From: Flavobacteriaceae bacterium
GTDB taxonomy: Bacteria; Bacteroidota; Bacteroidia; Flavobacteriales; Flavobacteriaceae
Direction: 5' to 3'
Length of the DNA: 47,993 nucleotides
Assembly (NCBI GenBank): GCA_002721175.1
Contig: PBJR01000007.1
Coordinates: forward strand, 1 to 47,993
In this document: positions 36,883 through 45,544 of the stretch, in pieces
Numbering within the stretch: position 1 is the first letter of the stretch
Layout: each line of letters starts with the position of its first letter
Made by a program: the position numbers and the translations under genes
Notes under the pieces: model-generated
Databases searched by the model: none
Told to the model about the DNA's origin: nothing
Seen by the model: only the letters and a program-made list of their open reading frames with translations

Positions 36883-38388
36883 ATGAAAATTAACAATAAA
36901 CACATATTAATAGCAATCTTTGGATTATCCGTGTCATTAAGTTTCTTATCGTGTGAAGATGAGTATCTCGATCAGGAGCAAAATTATTTAATTGACTCTG
37001 AAAACTATTTTAATTCTGAGGATGATTATTATTTAGCGCTTGTTGGAGCTTACGATCTTCTTCAAGCTACCTATGTTAATAATCTTCTAGGTGAAATTGC
37101 TTCTGATAATACCTTTTGTGGTGGTGAAAGTGCTACTGATGTTATTGGTTTTCAGCAAATTGATGACATGACTCACACTCCGGTAAACAGCAATCTAAGA
37201 GATGTTTGGAATTGGATGTTTGCTGGAATAAAAAGAGTAAATTATTTCTTAGAGTTTCAGGACAAAACAAACTTTCCAGGCCGAGAAAGTATGGTAGCTG
37301 AGGTTCGTTTTTTAAGGGCTTATTTTCATTTTGAACTTGTAAAATGGTTTGGTGGAATTCCAATTAAAGAATATGAAAACGCGCTTCTAGGTCAAGGTAA
37401 AAGATTCTCTCCTGGTGATGAAACTTTAGTGCCTAGATATTCGGTTGATGAAGTATATGCCTTAATCGAAACTGATTTAATTCACGCTGTAAATAACCTT
37501 GAATATTCTGCTCCTCAAATAGGTAGAGTCACCAAGGGTGCAGCACAAGCACTTTTGGGAAAGGCTTATTTATATCAAGACAAATTTAATGAAGCCGCAA
37601 ATGTTTTGGAAAACCTAATCAACAATGGACCTTACCAGTTATCTGCCAATTATGCTGAAATTTTTGAAAATCAAGGAGAAAACGGCGTAGGATCAGTGTT
37701 TGAAGTTCAGTACACAGATGGAGAGGGTGCTGGATTTGGTTGTTTACAATGTAGCGAAGGAAATGTTGCTGTTGGGTTCATGGGAATTAGAAATCATACT
37801 GGACCTGTATATGATTCAGGCTATAGCTTTAATGTTCCAGTTCAAGAAGCTTATGAAGCTTATTCCCCAGGAGATTTAAGGCGAGATGTGGCAATTCTTG
37901 ATATAGTAGCTTGGGCAAGTTCAACAGGTGCTGGATACGTTGAAGGGTATGAGCATACTGGATATTATAATCGAAAATATTTGCCTAGAAAAGGTGATCA
38001 AAACATTGGAGATCAAAATCTAACAAATCCAAATAATTATAGATCTATCCGTTATGCAGATGTATTGTTAATGGCAGCTGAAGCTTTGAATCGTGGAGGT
38101 ATTGATGACATAAGAGCACAGGAATACTTGAATTTAGTAAGAGAGCGTGCCTTTGGTAATAGCAATAATAACATTACATTGAGTGGATCTTCTTTAACTG
38201 ATGCCATTTATGAAGAAAGGCGATTGGAGCTTATGGGAGAAGGTCATCGCTTTTTTGATTTAGTTAGAACTGGAAGAGCTTCCGATGCTATTGATGGTTT
38301 TATTTCTGGTAAACACGATGTCTTTCCAATTCCTTTTGAAGAAATTCAGTTTTCTGCAGGTAATTGGAACCAAAATCCAAATTATTAA
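36883..38388 (+). CDS. SusD/RagB-family surface glycan-binding lipoprotein
   Basis: 501 residues. Signal peptide with lipobox LSFLSC (Cys24), then the SusD opening DEYLDQEQNYL and TPR-like helices (ALVGAYDLLQ, EVRFLRAYFHFELVKWFGGIP), ending with YEERRLELMGEGHRFFDLVRTGRA and VFPIPFEEIQ. SusD caps the SusC barrel and binds the glycan at the cell surface. Located between SusC (11 nt) and the first modular lipoprotein (9 nt), so one operon. Confidence 0.95.
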   Translation: MKINNKHILIAIFGLSVSLSFLSCEDEYLDQEQNYLIDSENYFNSEDDYYLALVGAYDLLQATYVNNLLGEIASDNTFCGGESATDVIGFQQIDDMTHTPVNSNLRDVWNWMFAGIKRVNYFLEFQDKTNFPGRESMVAEVRFLRAYFHFELVKWFGGIPIKEYENALLGQGKRFSPGDETLVPRYSVDEVYALIETDLIHAVNNLEYSAPQIGRVTKGAAQALLGKAYLYQDKFNEAANVLENLINNGPYQLSANYAEIFENQGENGVGSVFEVQYTDGEGAGFGCLQCSEGNVAVGFMGIRNHTGPVYDSGYSFNVPVQEAYEAYSPGDLRRDVAILDIVAWASSTGAGYVEGYEHTGYYNRKYLPRKGDQNIGDQNLTNPNNYRSIRYADVLLMAAEALNRGGIDDIRAQEYLNLVRERAFGNSNNNITLSGSSLTDAIYEERRLELMGEGHRFFDLVRTGRASDAIDGFISGKHDVFPIPFEEIQFSAGNWNQNPNY

Positions 38389-38397
38389 AAAAAAACA

Positions 38398-40005
38398 ATG
38401 ATGAATATGATAAGATATACAATTGGTTTATGTTTGATTGCAATGACAGTTTTTACATGTGCTGATGACGAAAAAAATATTGATTTTCTCAACAGCGCTT
38501 CAGCACCTTCTGAGCTTGATATGCAATTTCATGTTACACAGGACAATACAGGATTAGTAACAATAACCCCCTTGGGAGAAGGAGTAGTAGTTTTTGATAT
38601 TGATTTTGGAGATGGAACAGAGGAACCTGTTTCTATCGAAAATGGAGAAAGTGTAACTCATGTCTATGAGGAAGGAACCTATACAGTTTCTGCAACAGCA
38701 TATGGGGTTACGGGTCTTTCTTCTACAATAAGTAAAGAATTGGTTGTATCATTTCAGGCCCCAACAAATATTTCAGTAAATATTGAAAATGATCCTTTTG
38801 TGTCAAAGCAAGTTAATGTGACTGTAAGTGCTGATTTTGCTGTATACTTTGAGGTTTACTCCGGGGAGACAGGAGTCACAGACCCTGTTACAGCAAATAT
38901 TGGTGAAACAGCCATTGTTCAGTACAATGAAGCTGGATTTTATGATATTACAATAGTAGTTTTAGGTGCTGCCATTGAAACTCTAACTTATGTTGAGGAA
39001 AATTATGAAGTAACAGAAATTCTTGCACCGACTGAATCTGCTCCAACTCCTCAACCTAGACAACCAGAAGATGTAGTTTCTATTTTCAGTGATGCTTATT
39101 CCAATGTTACACTGGATGAACTTCCTACAAGCTGGTCTTCTAGTGATTTTAATGCAACAATTATTGGATCTGATAACGTATGGCACCTTAGTAATATTGA
39201 TTTTGTAGGTATTGTTACTAATTATTCTCAAGGTATTGATCTTTCGCAGATGGAAATGATGCACATCGACTATTGGGTGCCAGACGGTGTTAGCAATGAA
39301 TTAATGGTTAAAATTGTTAATACCATTGATGGCGGAGAGGACATCGAGTCGCTAGGCAATACAGTCAGCGGTTCATGGCAATCTGTCGATTTGGATATGA
39401 CTGGTTTTGATGGTGGGGATTTGGCTAACAAACAAAAGATAACTCAGCTATTAATTGACTCAGATGGAATTGCGTCAAATGTTTACATAGATAATTTTTA
39501 TTTTTACAGAGCACCATCTGAGCCTTTAACATCTCCTTTAACGGGCACATGGCAAGTAGCGCCAGAAGCGGGATCGTTGGGTGTTGGTCCAACACAGGGA
39601 GCGACTAATTGGTGGTCGATTGATGCGTCTGGTGTTTCTGAAAGAGCTTGCTATTTTGATGACACCTATGTTTTTGGTACCGATGGTAGTTTTACTAATG
39701 TTTTAGGAGAGGAGACATGGCTCGAGGGTTGGCAAGCTGGTTTTGATGGTTGCGGTACCCCCGTTGCTCCACATGATGGATCCAATCCAGCAACATATAC
39801 TTTTGATGAATCTTCAGGAACTATTACTATTGTTGGTGAAGGAGCCTATATTGGTTTACCAAAAGCGCATAATGGTGGTGAAGACGGAAATCCAGTTAAT
39901 GATACCATTACGTATTTAGTAGAGTTTGTTGATAATAATACAATAATTGTTGATATAGAAGCTGGTTCAGGAGTTTGGTGGAGATATCATTTAGTAAAAA
40001 ATTAA
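38398..40005 (+). CDS. Modular surface glycan-binding lipoprotein (PKD plus CBM-like domains)
   Basis: 535 residues. Lipobox VFTC with Cys21; PKD domain ~38-118 (DIDFGDGTEEPVSIENGES); second PKD-like domain ~119-205; CBM-like beta-sandwich ~224-371 (MMHIDYWVPDGVSNELMVKI, VYIDNFYFYRAP); and a C-terminal domain ~379-535 rich in Trp (LTGTWQVAPEAGSLGVGP, NWWSIDA, WWRYHLVKN). No glycosidase catalytic motif is visible. Position and layout fit the SusE-type protein of a laminarin PUL: it should hold the polysaccharide at the surface before GH16 cutting. The C-terminal domain appears related to that of the next gene. Confidence 0.85.
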   Translation: MMNMIRYTIGLCLIAMTVFTCADDEKNIDFLNSASAPSELDMQFHVTQDNTGLVTITPLGEGVVVFDIDFGDGTEEPVSIENGESVTHVYEEGTYTVSATAYGVTGLSSTISKELVVSFQAPTNISVNIENDPFVSKQVNVTVSADFAVYFEVYSGETGVTDPVTANIGETAIVQYNEAGFYDITIVVLGAAIETLTYVEENYEVTEILAPTESAPTPQPRQPEDVVSIFSDAYSNVTLDELPTSWSSSDFNATIIGSDNVWHLSNIDFVGIVTNYSQGIDLSQMEMMHIDYWVPDGVSNELMVKIVNTIDGGEDIESLGNTVSGSWQSVDLDMTGFDGGDLANKQKITQLLIDSDGIASNVYIDNFYFYRAPSEPLTSPLTGTWQVAPEAGSLGVGPTQGATNWWSIDASGVSERACYFDDTYVFGTDGSFTNVLGEETWLEGWQAGFDGCGTPVAPHDGSNPATYTFDESSGTITIVGEGAYIGLPKAHNGGEDGNPVNDTITYLVEFVDNNTIIVDIEAGSGVWWRYHLVKN

Positions 40006-40015
40006 ATTTATAATT

Positions 40016-40897
40016 ATGAAAAATTTAAAATATTTATCATTTCTGACTATTTTTCTGTTATTTTCTGCTTGTGAAGAGGATAACTACGAATTTGGTCCGA
40101 TAACTTCTCCCACTAATTTGCAAGTCAATGTTGAAATAGTTGGATCTAGCAGTGAAAATCCAAATGGTGACGGGACTGGTGTAGTGTATTTCACCGCTTC
40201 TGCAGAAAATGCAATTTCTTATGAATTTATTATAGATGGAGAGTCAATTGCGGTAACAACTTCAGGAATTTTAGAGCATACGTTCTACACTGTTGGAGTA
40301 AATTCTTACGAAGTTATTGTCATTGCAAGTGGTACTGCTGGTAATTCTACTTCAACTGCACTTTTAGTTGAAGTCTTAGCTACTTACGAACCTCCAGCTG
40401 ATCTTGTTGAAGTTCTTACTGGCGGAAGTTCCAAAACATGGCGTGTGAAATCAGATGTGCAAAATCATTTCGGCTTGGGTCCTCCAGGAGGTCTAATCCC
40501 ATGCGAGTGGTATGGCGCCGGTCCTGAAGAGAAAACAGGAGTTGGAACATACGATGATCGTTGGATTATTAATTCAGATGGAACTATTAATCACGTGACA
40601 AATGGAACTATTTTTGGGAGAACAGCACAAGTCCATGCAGATTTAGGAAATAATGGAACGGGGTCAACTGACGGAGCTGATATACTGAATTACGAGTATG
40701 CAGATTATACTGAAAGCTGGGTAATAACAGACCCTGGACAAATTTCTATTAATCTTAGTGGAAATATGTTCTTTACTTATTATACCGGGGGAGATCATGT
40801 TTATGAAATTTGGGACTACAATGACAATGAATTATATTTAAAAACATTGGACGGTGCCGCTGAATTTACTTGGTGGTTTATTTTGGTGTCTGATTAA
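40016..40897 (+). CDS. Second modular surface lipoprotein of the PUL (PKD-like plus Trp-rich C-terminal domain)
   Basis: 293 residues. Lipobox LFSAC (Cys19). A PKD-like domain at ~31-121 has the segment NGDGTGVVYFTASAENAISY, which closely resembles one in the following GH16 protein. The C-terminal domain (~129-293) has SKTWRVKSDVQNHFGLGPPG, TYDDRWIINSDGTINHV and FTWWFILVSD, related in pattern to the C-terminus of the preceding gene. No catalytic motif, so I read it as a carbohydrate-binding protein on the cell surface. Spacing of 10 nt on each side. Confidence 0.82.
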   Translation: MKNLKYLSFLTIFLLFSACEEDNYEFGPITSPTNLQVNVEIVGSSSENPNGDGTGVVYFTASAENAISYEFIIDGESIAVTTSGILEHTFYTVGVNSYEVIVIASGTAGNSTSTALLVEVLATYEPPADLVEVLTGGSSKTWRVKSDVQNHFGLGPPGGLIPCEWYGAGPEEKTGVGTYDDRWIINSDGTINHVTNGTIFGRTAQVHADLGNNGTGSTDGADILNYEYADYTESWVITDPGQISINLSGNMFFTYYTGGDHVYEIWDYNDNELYLKTLDGAAEFTWWFILVSD

Positions 40898-40907
40898 ATA
40901 GAATTTT

Positions 40908-42239
40908 ATGCAGAAAAAAATTGGCCTAAATATATTATTCCTATTATCATCTTTGACTTGTATTATTTCTTGTTCTTCTGGTGGAGATTCTTCATCAAAC
41001 AGCCAACAAAATGATGTTGTTTATAAATTTTTGGCATGTTCAGAAAATACTCAAGAACTTTATTTTGATCAAACTCAGTTTGATCAAAATTATGGAAGTC
41101 CGAATACAAGTTCTAATCTTAACTGGGGTAGCGATGATGGTTGTTATTTTTTTGATAGTACAATTACCCAACCTGCAACCAATTTATCAATAAGTGAAGT
41201 TTCGTCTATAAATAACTTTGAGGGATGTGATTGTAATGGCGTTTCAAACTTAATTGTAAATGTTACTATACAAGGCCAAGACAATGAAAATGAATATGGA
41301 GATGGTTCAGGTGTCTTTTTTGGCTCAGCTTCAGCGGATAACGCAGTAAATTATGGATTTAGAATTGGTAATACGGGAGATGAAACACAAAATTCTGATG
41401 GAAATTTTTCATTCACGCTTACTGAGCAAGGTTTAAATCAATTCCCATTTTACGTATATGCTTACTCTGAAGACGGAACGTCAATTTCTAAAATTATAAA
41501 TCTTTCTATTTATGTTGAAGGTAATGGCGGTTCTGGAAACAACGATGTTCTTGTATGGTTTGATGACTTTGATGGTACTGGGCCTGTAGATAGCTCTAAA
41601 TGGACAACTGAGACTGGCGGAGGTGGTTGGGGAAATCAAGAAGTACAAATATATACATCAAGCTCAAACAATGTGAGGAGAGAAGCTGGCATTCTAAAAA
41701 TTAAAGTTATCAAGGGGTCTGATGGGAACTTTACTTCAGCACGCATAAAGACCCAAGATAAATTTGAGTTTAAGTATGGTCGTGTTGAAATTCGAGCAAA
41801 GTTGCCTTCTGTACAGGGCAGTTGGCCAGCTTTGTGGATGTTAGGTGCTAACTACCCTGAAGTTGGTTGGCCTCAATGTGGTGAAATTGATATAATGGAA
41901 CAGTTTCAAAATAAATCAAAAGTTCAATCTACTCTACATTGGAAATTAGCCAACGGCAATAGAGCAGAGTACGGATTAGATGTAACCAATACAACTTCTA
42001 CAGATTTTCATGTGTATGCAATGGAATGGACTTCGTCAAGTATTAGAACTTACCTAGATGGTAATGAATTTTTCTCGATGAATATCAATGGCGCGGGGCC
42101 ATATTTTCCTTTTAATGAAGATTTTTTCTTCATTTTTAATGTGGCGATGGGGGGTACGAATGGGGGTGAAATTGATCCCAACTTGAACGAGGGTTACATT
42201 GATGCTATGGAGGTCGACTATATTAGGGTTTATCAATAG
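40908..42239 (+). CDS. GH16 endo-beta-glucanase (laminarinase-type), lipoprotein with PKD-like domain
   Basis: 443 residues. Lipobox IISC (Cys22) followed by a Ser/Gly linker, then a PKD-like domain (~114-204) and a GH16 catalytic domain (~212-443). The catalytic signature is CGEIDIMEQ with nucleophile Glu326, Asp328 and acid/base Glu331. WPALWMLGANYPEVGWPQ upstream and FFFIFNVAMGG downstream match the laminarinase subgroup. Expected to cut beta-1,3(1,4)-glucans at the cell surface into oligosaccharides for SusC/D. Substrate is inferred from family and PUL context. Confidence 0.92.
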   Translation: MQKKIGLNILFLLSSLTCIISCSSGGDSSSNSQQNDVVYKFLACSENTQELYFDQTQFDQNYGSPNTSSNLNWGSDDGCYFFDSTITQPATNLSISEVSSINNFEGCDCNGVSNLIVNVTIQGQDNENEYGDGSGVFFGSASADNAVNYGFRIGNTGDETQNSDGNFSFTLTEQGLNQFPFYVYAYSEDGTSISKIINLSIYVEGNGGSGNNDVLVWFDDFDGTGPVDSSKWTTETGGGGWGNQEVQIYTSSSNNVRREAGILKIKVIKGSDGNFTSARIKTQDKFEFKYGRVEIRAKLPSVQGSWPALWMLGANYPEVGWPQCGEIDIMEQFQNKSKVQSTLHWKLANGNRAEYGLDVTNTTSTDFHVYAMEWTSSSIRTYLDGNEFFSMNINGAGPYFPFNEDFFFIFNVAMGGTNGGEIDPNLNEGYIDAMEVDYIRVYQ

Positions 42240-42263
42240 TTGTTTGTAATGTAATTTTGAATA

Positions 42264-43040
42264 TTGATTATCATTAGAAAAATATCCTTCTTTTTATTTT
42301 TTTTAATTCAAATTACTGAGTCTTTAAAAAGTCAAGAATCATTGATTTTTTTTGATGATTTCAGTAATTCTTCTGTTGATTTAAATTATTGGAATTATGA
42401 ATTAGGAGATGGATGCCCTGAACTTTGTGGGTGGGGTAATCTAGAATCTCAAATATATACTAAAAACAATATTTTAAATAAAAACAATAAATTAATAATT
42501 AAGGCCACTAAACAAGATCAGACATATTTTTCTGGTCGATTAAACACTAAAGGTAAAATAGAATTTCGATACGGGATCGTTGAAGTAAGAGCAAAATTAC
42601 CAAAGGGGAAAGGTGTTTGGCCAGCTATTTGGATGTTGGGATTCGATATTGATGAAATTCCTTGGCCAGCTTGCGGTGAAATTGATATTATGGAATATGT
42701 TGGTAAGAATCCAAGTGAAATTCATACAACCGTTCATACAAGTGATAGTTACGGTGATTCAAAAAATACCAAGGTCATAAATTTAAAAAATATTGAAAAT
42801 GATTTTCATATTTATTCAATAGATTGGAACGAAAATCGAATAAATTTTTTAATTGACAACAATATTGTTTACAGGTTTTCTCCAGACACAAAAACAGATG
42901 AAATTTGGCCTTTTGACAAGCCTTTTTATCTAATTTTAAATTTAGCAATTGGTGGAAGATTCGGAGGATTTGAAATTGATGATAGTATATTTCCTCAGGA
43001 GTTTATAATTGACTATGTTAAAGTTTATAAGCGAAATTAG
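42264..43040 (+). CDS. GH16 endo-beta-glucanase (laminarinase-type), single domain
   Basis: 258 residues. A Sec signal peptide without lipobox (FFLFFLIQITESLKSQ) suggests a soluble or periplasmic enzyme. Catalytic signature CGEIDIMEYVG with Glu139, Asp141 and Glu144, and the laminarinase-type WPAIWMLGFDIDEIPWPA plus LILNLAIGGRFGGFE. The start is TTG at 42264: the upstream frame closes at 42258 and no ATG occurs before the catalytic core. It is similar in sequence to the preceding GH16 domain, so a paralogue with different localisation. Its TAG overlaps the convergent kdtA stop by TTAG. Confidence 0.9.
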   Translation: MIIIRKISFFLFFLIQITESLKSQESLIFFDDFSNSSVDLNYWNYELGDGCPELCGWGNLESQIYTKNNILNKNNKLIIKATKQDQTYFSGRLNTKGKIEFRYGIVEVRAKLPKGKGVWPAIWMLGFDIDEIPWPACGEIDIMEYVGKNPSEIHTTVHTSDSYGDSKNTKVINLKNIENDFHIYSIDWNENRINFLIDNNIVYRFSPDTKTDEIWPFDKPFYLILNLAIGGRFGGFEIDDSIFPQEFIIDYVKVYKRN

Positions 43041-44281
43041 TTTTTTAAGAACTCTTCAATTTTTTTATTAATAATTTGAGTTGCCCCTTTATTAGCCACA
43101 ATAAATTCTTTGTTTTTATTACCGCACTCTTGACGAACTTTTTTATTGTCAATAAAATAATTTAAACACTTTTGAAATTCCTTATAATTCCTTACGCTTT
43201 TCATTCCACCGTTACTAATCATATCGACAGCTTCAGGAAATTTTTTGTAATTTTTACCAATTATTATCGGAATTCCATAAACAGCTGCTTCTAACGAATT
43301 GTGAAGACCATTATTTCCCATACCGCCGCCTACGTAAGCGATATTTGCATATTTATATAATTGTTTTAAAATACCAATACAATCAACAATCAAAGTCTCC
43401 TTTTGGTGAATTGATTTATTATCAAAATCTGAGTAAAGCTCAGCTGTATTTTTAAATTTATTTTTTAGTTTGATTATTTCTTTAGAATTAATTTCATGGG
43501 GCACTACTATAAGCTTTATTTTATTGGGATTTTTATTTATGTATTGAATCAATAGTTCATGGTCTTGTTGCCAAGTACTTCCAGCAATCAAACAGGTTTT
43601 TTTGTCAATAAACTTTTCAATAGATTCAAAATTTACTTTTTTTTCCAGCTGTTGTAATACGCGATCATAGCGCGTATCGCCGCAAACTGATACTTCGTTT
43701 ATTCCAATTGATTTAAGTAACTCTTTTGAGTCTTCGTCTTGTGTAAAAATCTGATCAAAAGTTAACAGAACTTTACTTAAGAGTCTGCCATACCATTTAA
43801 AAAAATAATGGTTAGGTCTAAATAATGCTGATATTAAAAAAACTTTAGCATCACAATTGCTGAGTATTTTTAAATAGTTCGGCCAGAGCTCATATTTTAC
43901 GAAAACAGCCATTTTTGGGTTCAAAATTTTTATGAAATTAATTGCATTTTTTTTTGTATCCAAGGGTAGATAGACTGTTAACGGAGTTAAATAATTATCT
44001 TTTTTTATTTCATATCCAGAGGGTGAAAAAAAGGAAAGGACTATTTTTACTTTGGGATATTTTTTTTTAAAAAACTCAAAAATAGGTAAGCCTTGTTCAT
44101 ATTCGCCTAATGAAGCGCAGTGAAACCAAAAAATCTGATCTTTAGGTTTAATACTTGATTTTAAAAATTTAAAAGTTTTTTCTCTCCCAATAACTCCCTT
44201 TTTTATTTTTTTACTAATAAAAGCTAATGGAACAATTAGAACACTTACGAGCTGAATTATAAAATTATAAATTGTGAACAA
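43037..44281 (-). CDS. waaA: 3-deoxy-D-manno-octulosonic acid transferase (Kdo transferase)
   Basis: Transfers Kdo from CMP-Kdo to lipid A precursor at the cytoplasmic face of the inner membrane. 414 residues: N-terminal membrane anchor (FIIQLVSVLIVPLAFI), then KKGVIGREKTF, and the catalytic-site motif FHCASLGEYEQGLP with Glu60. Later NCDAKVFLISALFRP, VCGDTRYDR, and the GT30 block NIAYVGGGMGNNGLHNSLE. Divergent from the DegT gene by 111 nt. Housekeeping LPS gene, not related to the PUL it borders. Confidence 0.94.
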   Translation of the reverse strand: MFTIYNFIIQLVSVLIVPLAFISKKIKKGVIGREKTFKFLKSSIKPKDQIFWFHCASLGEYEQGLPIFEFFKKKYPKVKIVLSFFSPSGYEIKKDNYLTPLTVYLPLDTKKNAINFIKILNPKMAVFVKYELWPNYLKILSNCDAKVFLISALFRPNHYFFKWYGRLLSKVLLTFDQIFTQDEDSKELLKSIGINEVSVCGDTRYDRVLQQLEKKVNFESIEKFIDKKTCLIAGSTWQQDHELLIQYINKNPNKIKLIVVPHEINSKEIIKLKNKFKNTAELYSDFDNKSIHQKETLIVDCIGILKQLYKYANIAYVGGGMGNNGLHNSLEAAVYGIPIIIGKNYKKFPEAVDMISNGGMKSVRNYKEFQKCLNYFIDNKKVRQECGNKNKEFIVANKGATQIINKKIEEFLKN

Positions 44282-44321
44282 TCAATTATGTTTTGGACAA
44301 AAATACATTGTTTATACTAAT

Positions 44322-44356
44322 TTTGGTATTTGCGCTCTTCTAATTTTGTATTTTTG
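44322..44356 (+). promoter_or_regulatory. Promoter for the DegT-family gene
   Basis: TTTG at 44322-44325, a 23-nt spacer, and TATTTTTG at 44349-44356 match the Bacteroidota promoter form. The leader to the ATG at 44393 is about 30 nt. Confidence 0.6.
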
Positions 44357-44392
44357 TTAATCAATTGTTGTAAAGTAATATCCATTAGCAAT

Positions 44393-45544
44393 ATGAAAAA
44401 AATACAAATGGTTGACCTTGGTGGCCAATATCAAAAGATTAAATCTGAAATTGGCAGCTCAATAAATGAAATTTTAGAATCTTCTGCATTTATCAATGGT
44501 CCAATTGTAAAGGAGTTTCAGCTAAATCTTGAAAATTATTTAGGCGTTAATCACGTTATTCCCTGCGCTAATGGTACTGATGCACTTCAAGTTGCTATGA
44601 TGGGTTTAGGCTTGAAGCCAGGCGATGAGGTTATTACAGCTGATTTTACTTTTGCCTCAACCGTTGAAGTAATTGCACTTTTAGGACTTACCCCCGTACT
44701 GATTGATGTGTGTCCGAATTTATTTACCATCAACGTTGAGGAAATTGAAAAAGCTATTACAGCAAGAACTAAAGCAATAGTCCCCGTCCACTTGTTTGGC
44801 CATTGTGCAAACATGGAGGCAATAATGAATATCGCTGAAAAATATAAATTATTCGTTATTGAAGATTGTGCTCAATCAATGGGAGCGGAATATTTATTTT
44901 CAAATGGTAAAAAATTAAAATGCGGAAATATAGGCCATGTTTCAGCTACATCTTTTTTCCCATCAAAAAATTTGGGATGTTATGGCGATGGTGGAGCAAT
45001 TTTCACTAACGACGACGAATTGGCTTACAAAATGCGGGGTATAGTAAATCATGGGATGTATAAACGATATCATCACGATGTGGTTGGAGTAAATTCTCGT
45101 TTAGACTCTATTCAAGCTGCTGTTTTAAATGCTAAGCTGCCACATTTAGATAATTATAATAGAGCACGGCAAATTGCTGCGAACAAGTATTCTGAAAGAC
45201 TTAAGGACATATCTTTGTTAATTTTACCAGATGTAAGGTATCACAATAGTGATAATTCTGAATCATATAATTGCCATGTTTTCCACCAATACACAATCAG
45301 GCTCGTTGGGGGCGACCGAGATAATTTGGTAAAATATTTGAATTCTAAGGATATACCTTGTGGAGTATATTATCCAATACCTCTACACAAACAAAAAGCT
45401 TATAGCGACGAGAGATATGACGAGTCTAATTTTAAAATAACCAATCAAATCTCCGACGAGGTCTTTTCTCTTCCAATGCATACTGAACTCTCAGACGATC
45501 AAATTGATTATATCACTGATAATATTAGAAATTATTTTTCTTAG
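44393..45544 (+). CDS. DegT/DnrJ/EryC1/StrS family PLP-dependent aminotransferase
   Basis: 383 residues from the ATG at 44393, which gives the family start KKIQMVDLGGQYQ; a longer frame to 44330 would pass through the promoter. PLP residues visible: Asp158 in IEDCAQSMGA and the Schiff-base Lys192 in FFPSKNLGCYGDGG. These enzymes transaminate nucleotide-linked keto-sugars for LPS or exopolysaccharide. It stands alone, not in a sugar cluster, so the exact amino-sugar is unknown. Its TAG overlaps the lspA stop by TTAG. Confidence 0.92.
   Translation: MKKIQMVDLGGQYQKIKSEIGSSINEILESSAFINGPIVKEFQLNLENYLGVNHVIPCANGTDALQVAMMGLGLKPGDEVITADFTFASTVEVIALLGLTPVLIDVCPNLFTINVEEIEKAITARTKAIVPVHLFGHCANMEAIMNIAEKYKLFVIEDCAQSMGAEYLFSNGKKLKCGNIGHVSATSFFPSKNLGCYGDGGAIFTNDDELAYKMRGIVNHGMYKRYHHDVVGVNSRLDSIQAAVLNAKLPHLDNYNRARQIAANKYSERLKDISLLILPDVRYHNSDNSESYNCHVFHQYTIRLVGGDRDNLVKYLNSKDIPCGVYYPIPLHKQKAYSDERYDESNFKITNQISDEVFSLPMHTELSDDQIDYITDNIRNYFS

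Noticed and set aside
44330-44392. N-terminal extension of the DegT aminotransferase
   Set aside because: It would run through the promoter -7 box; the conserved family start is at 44393.
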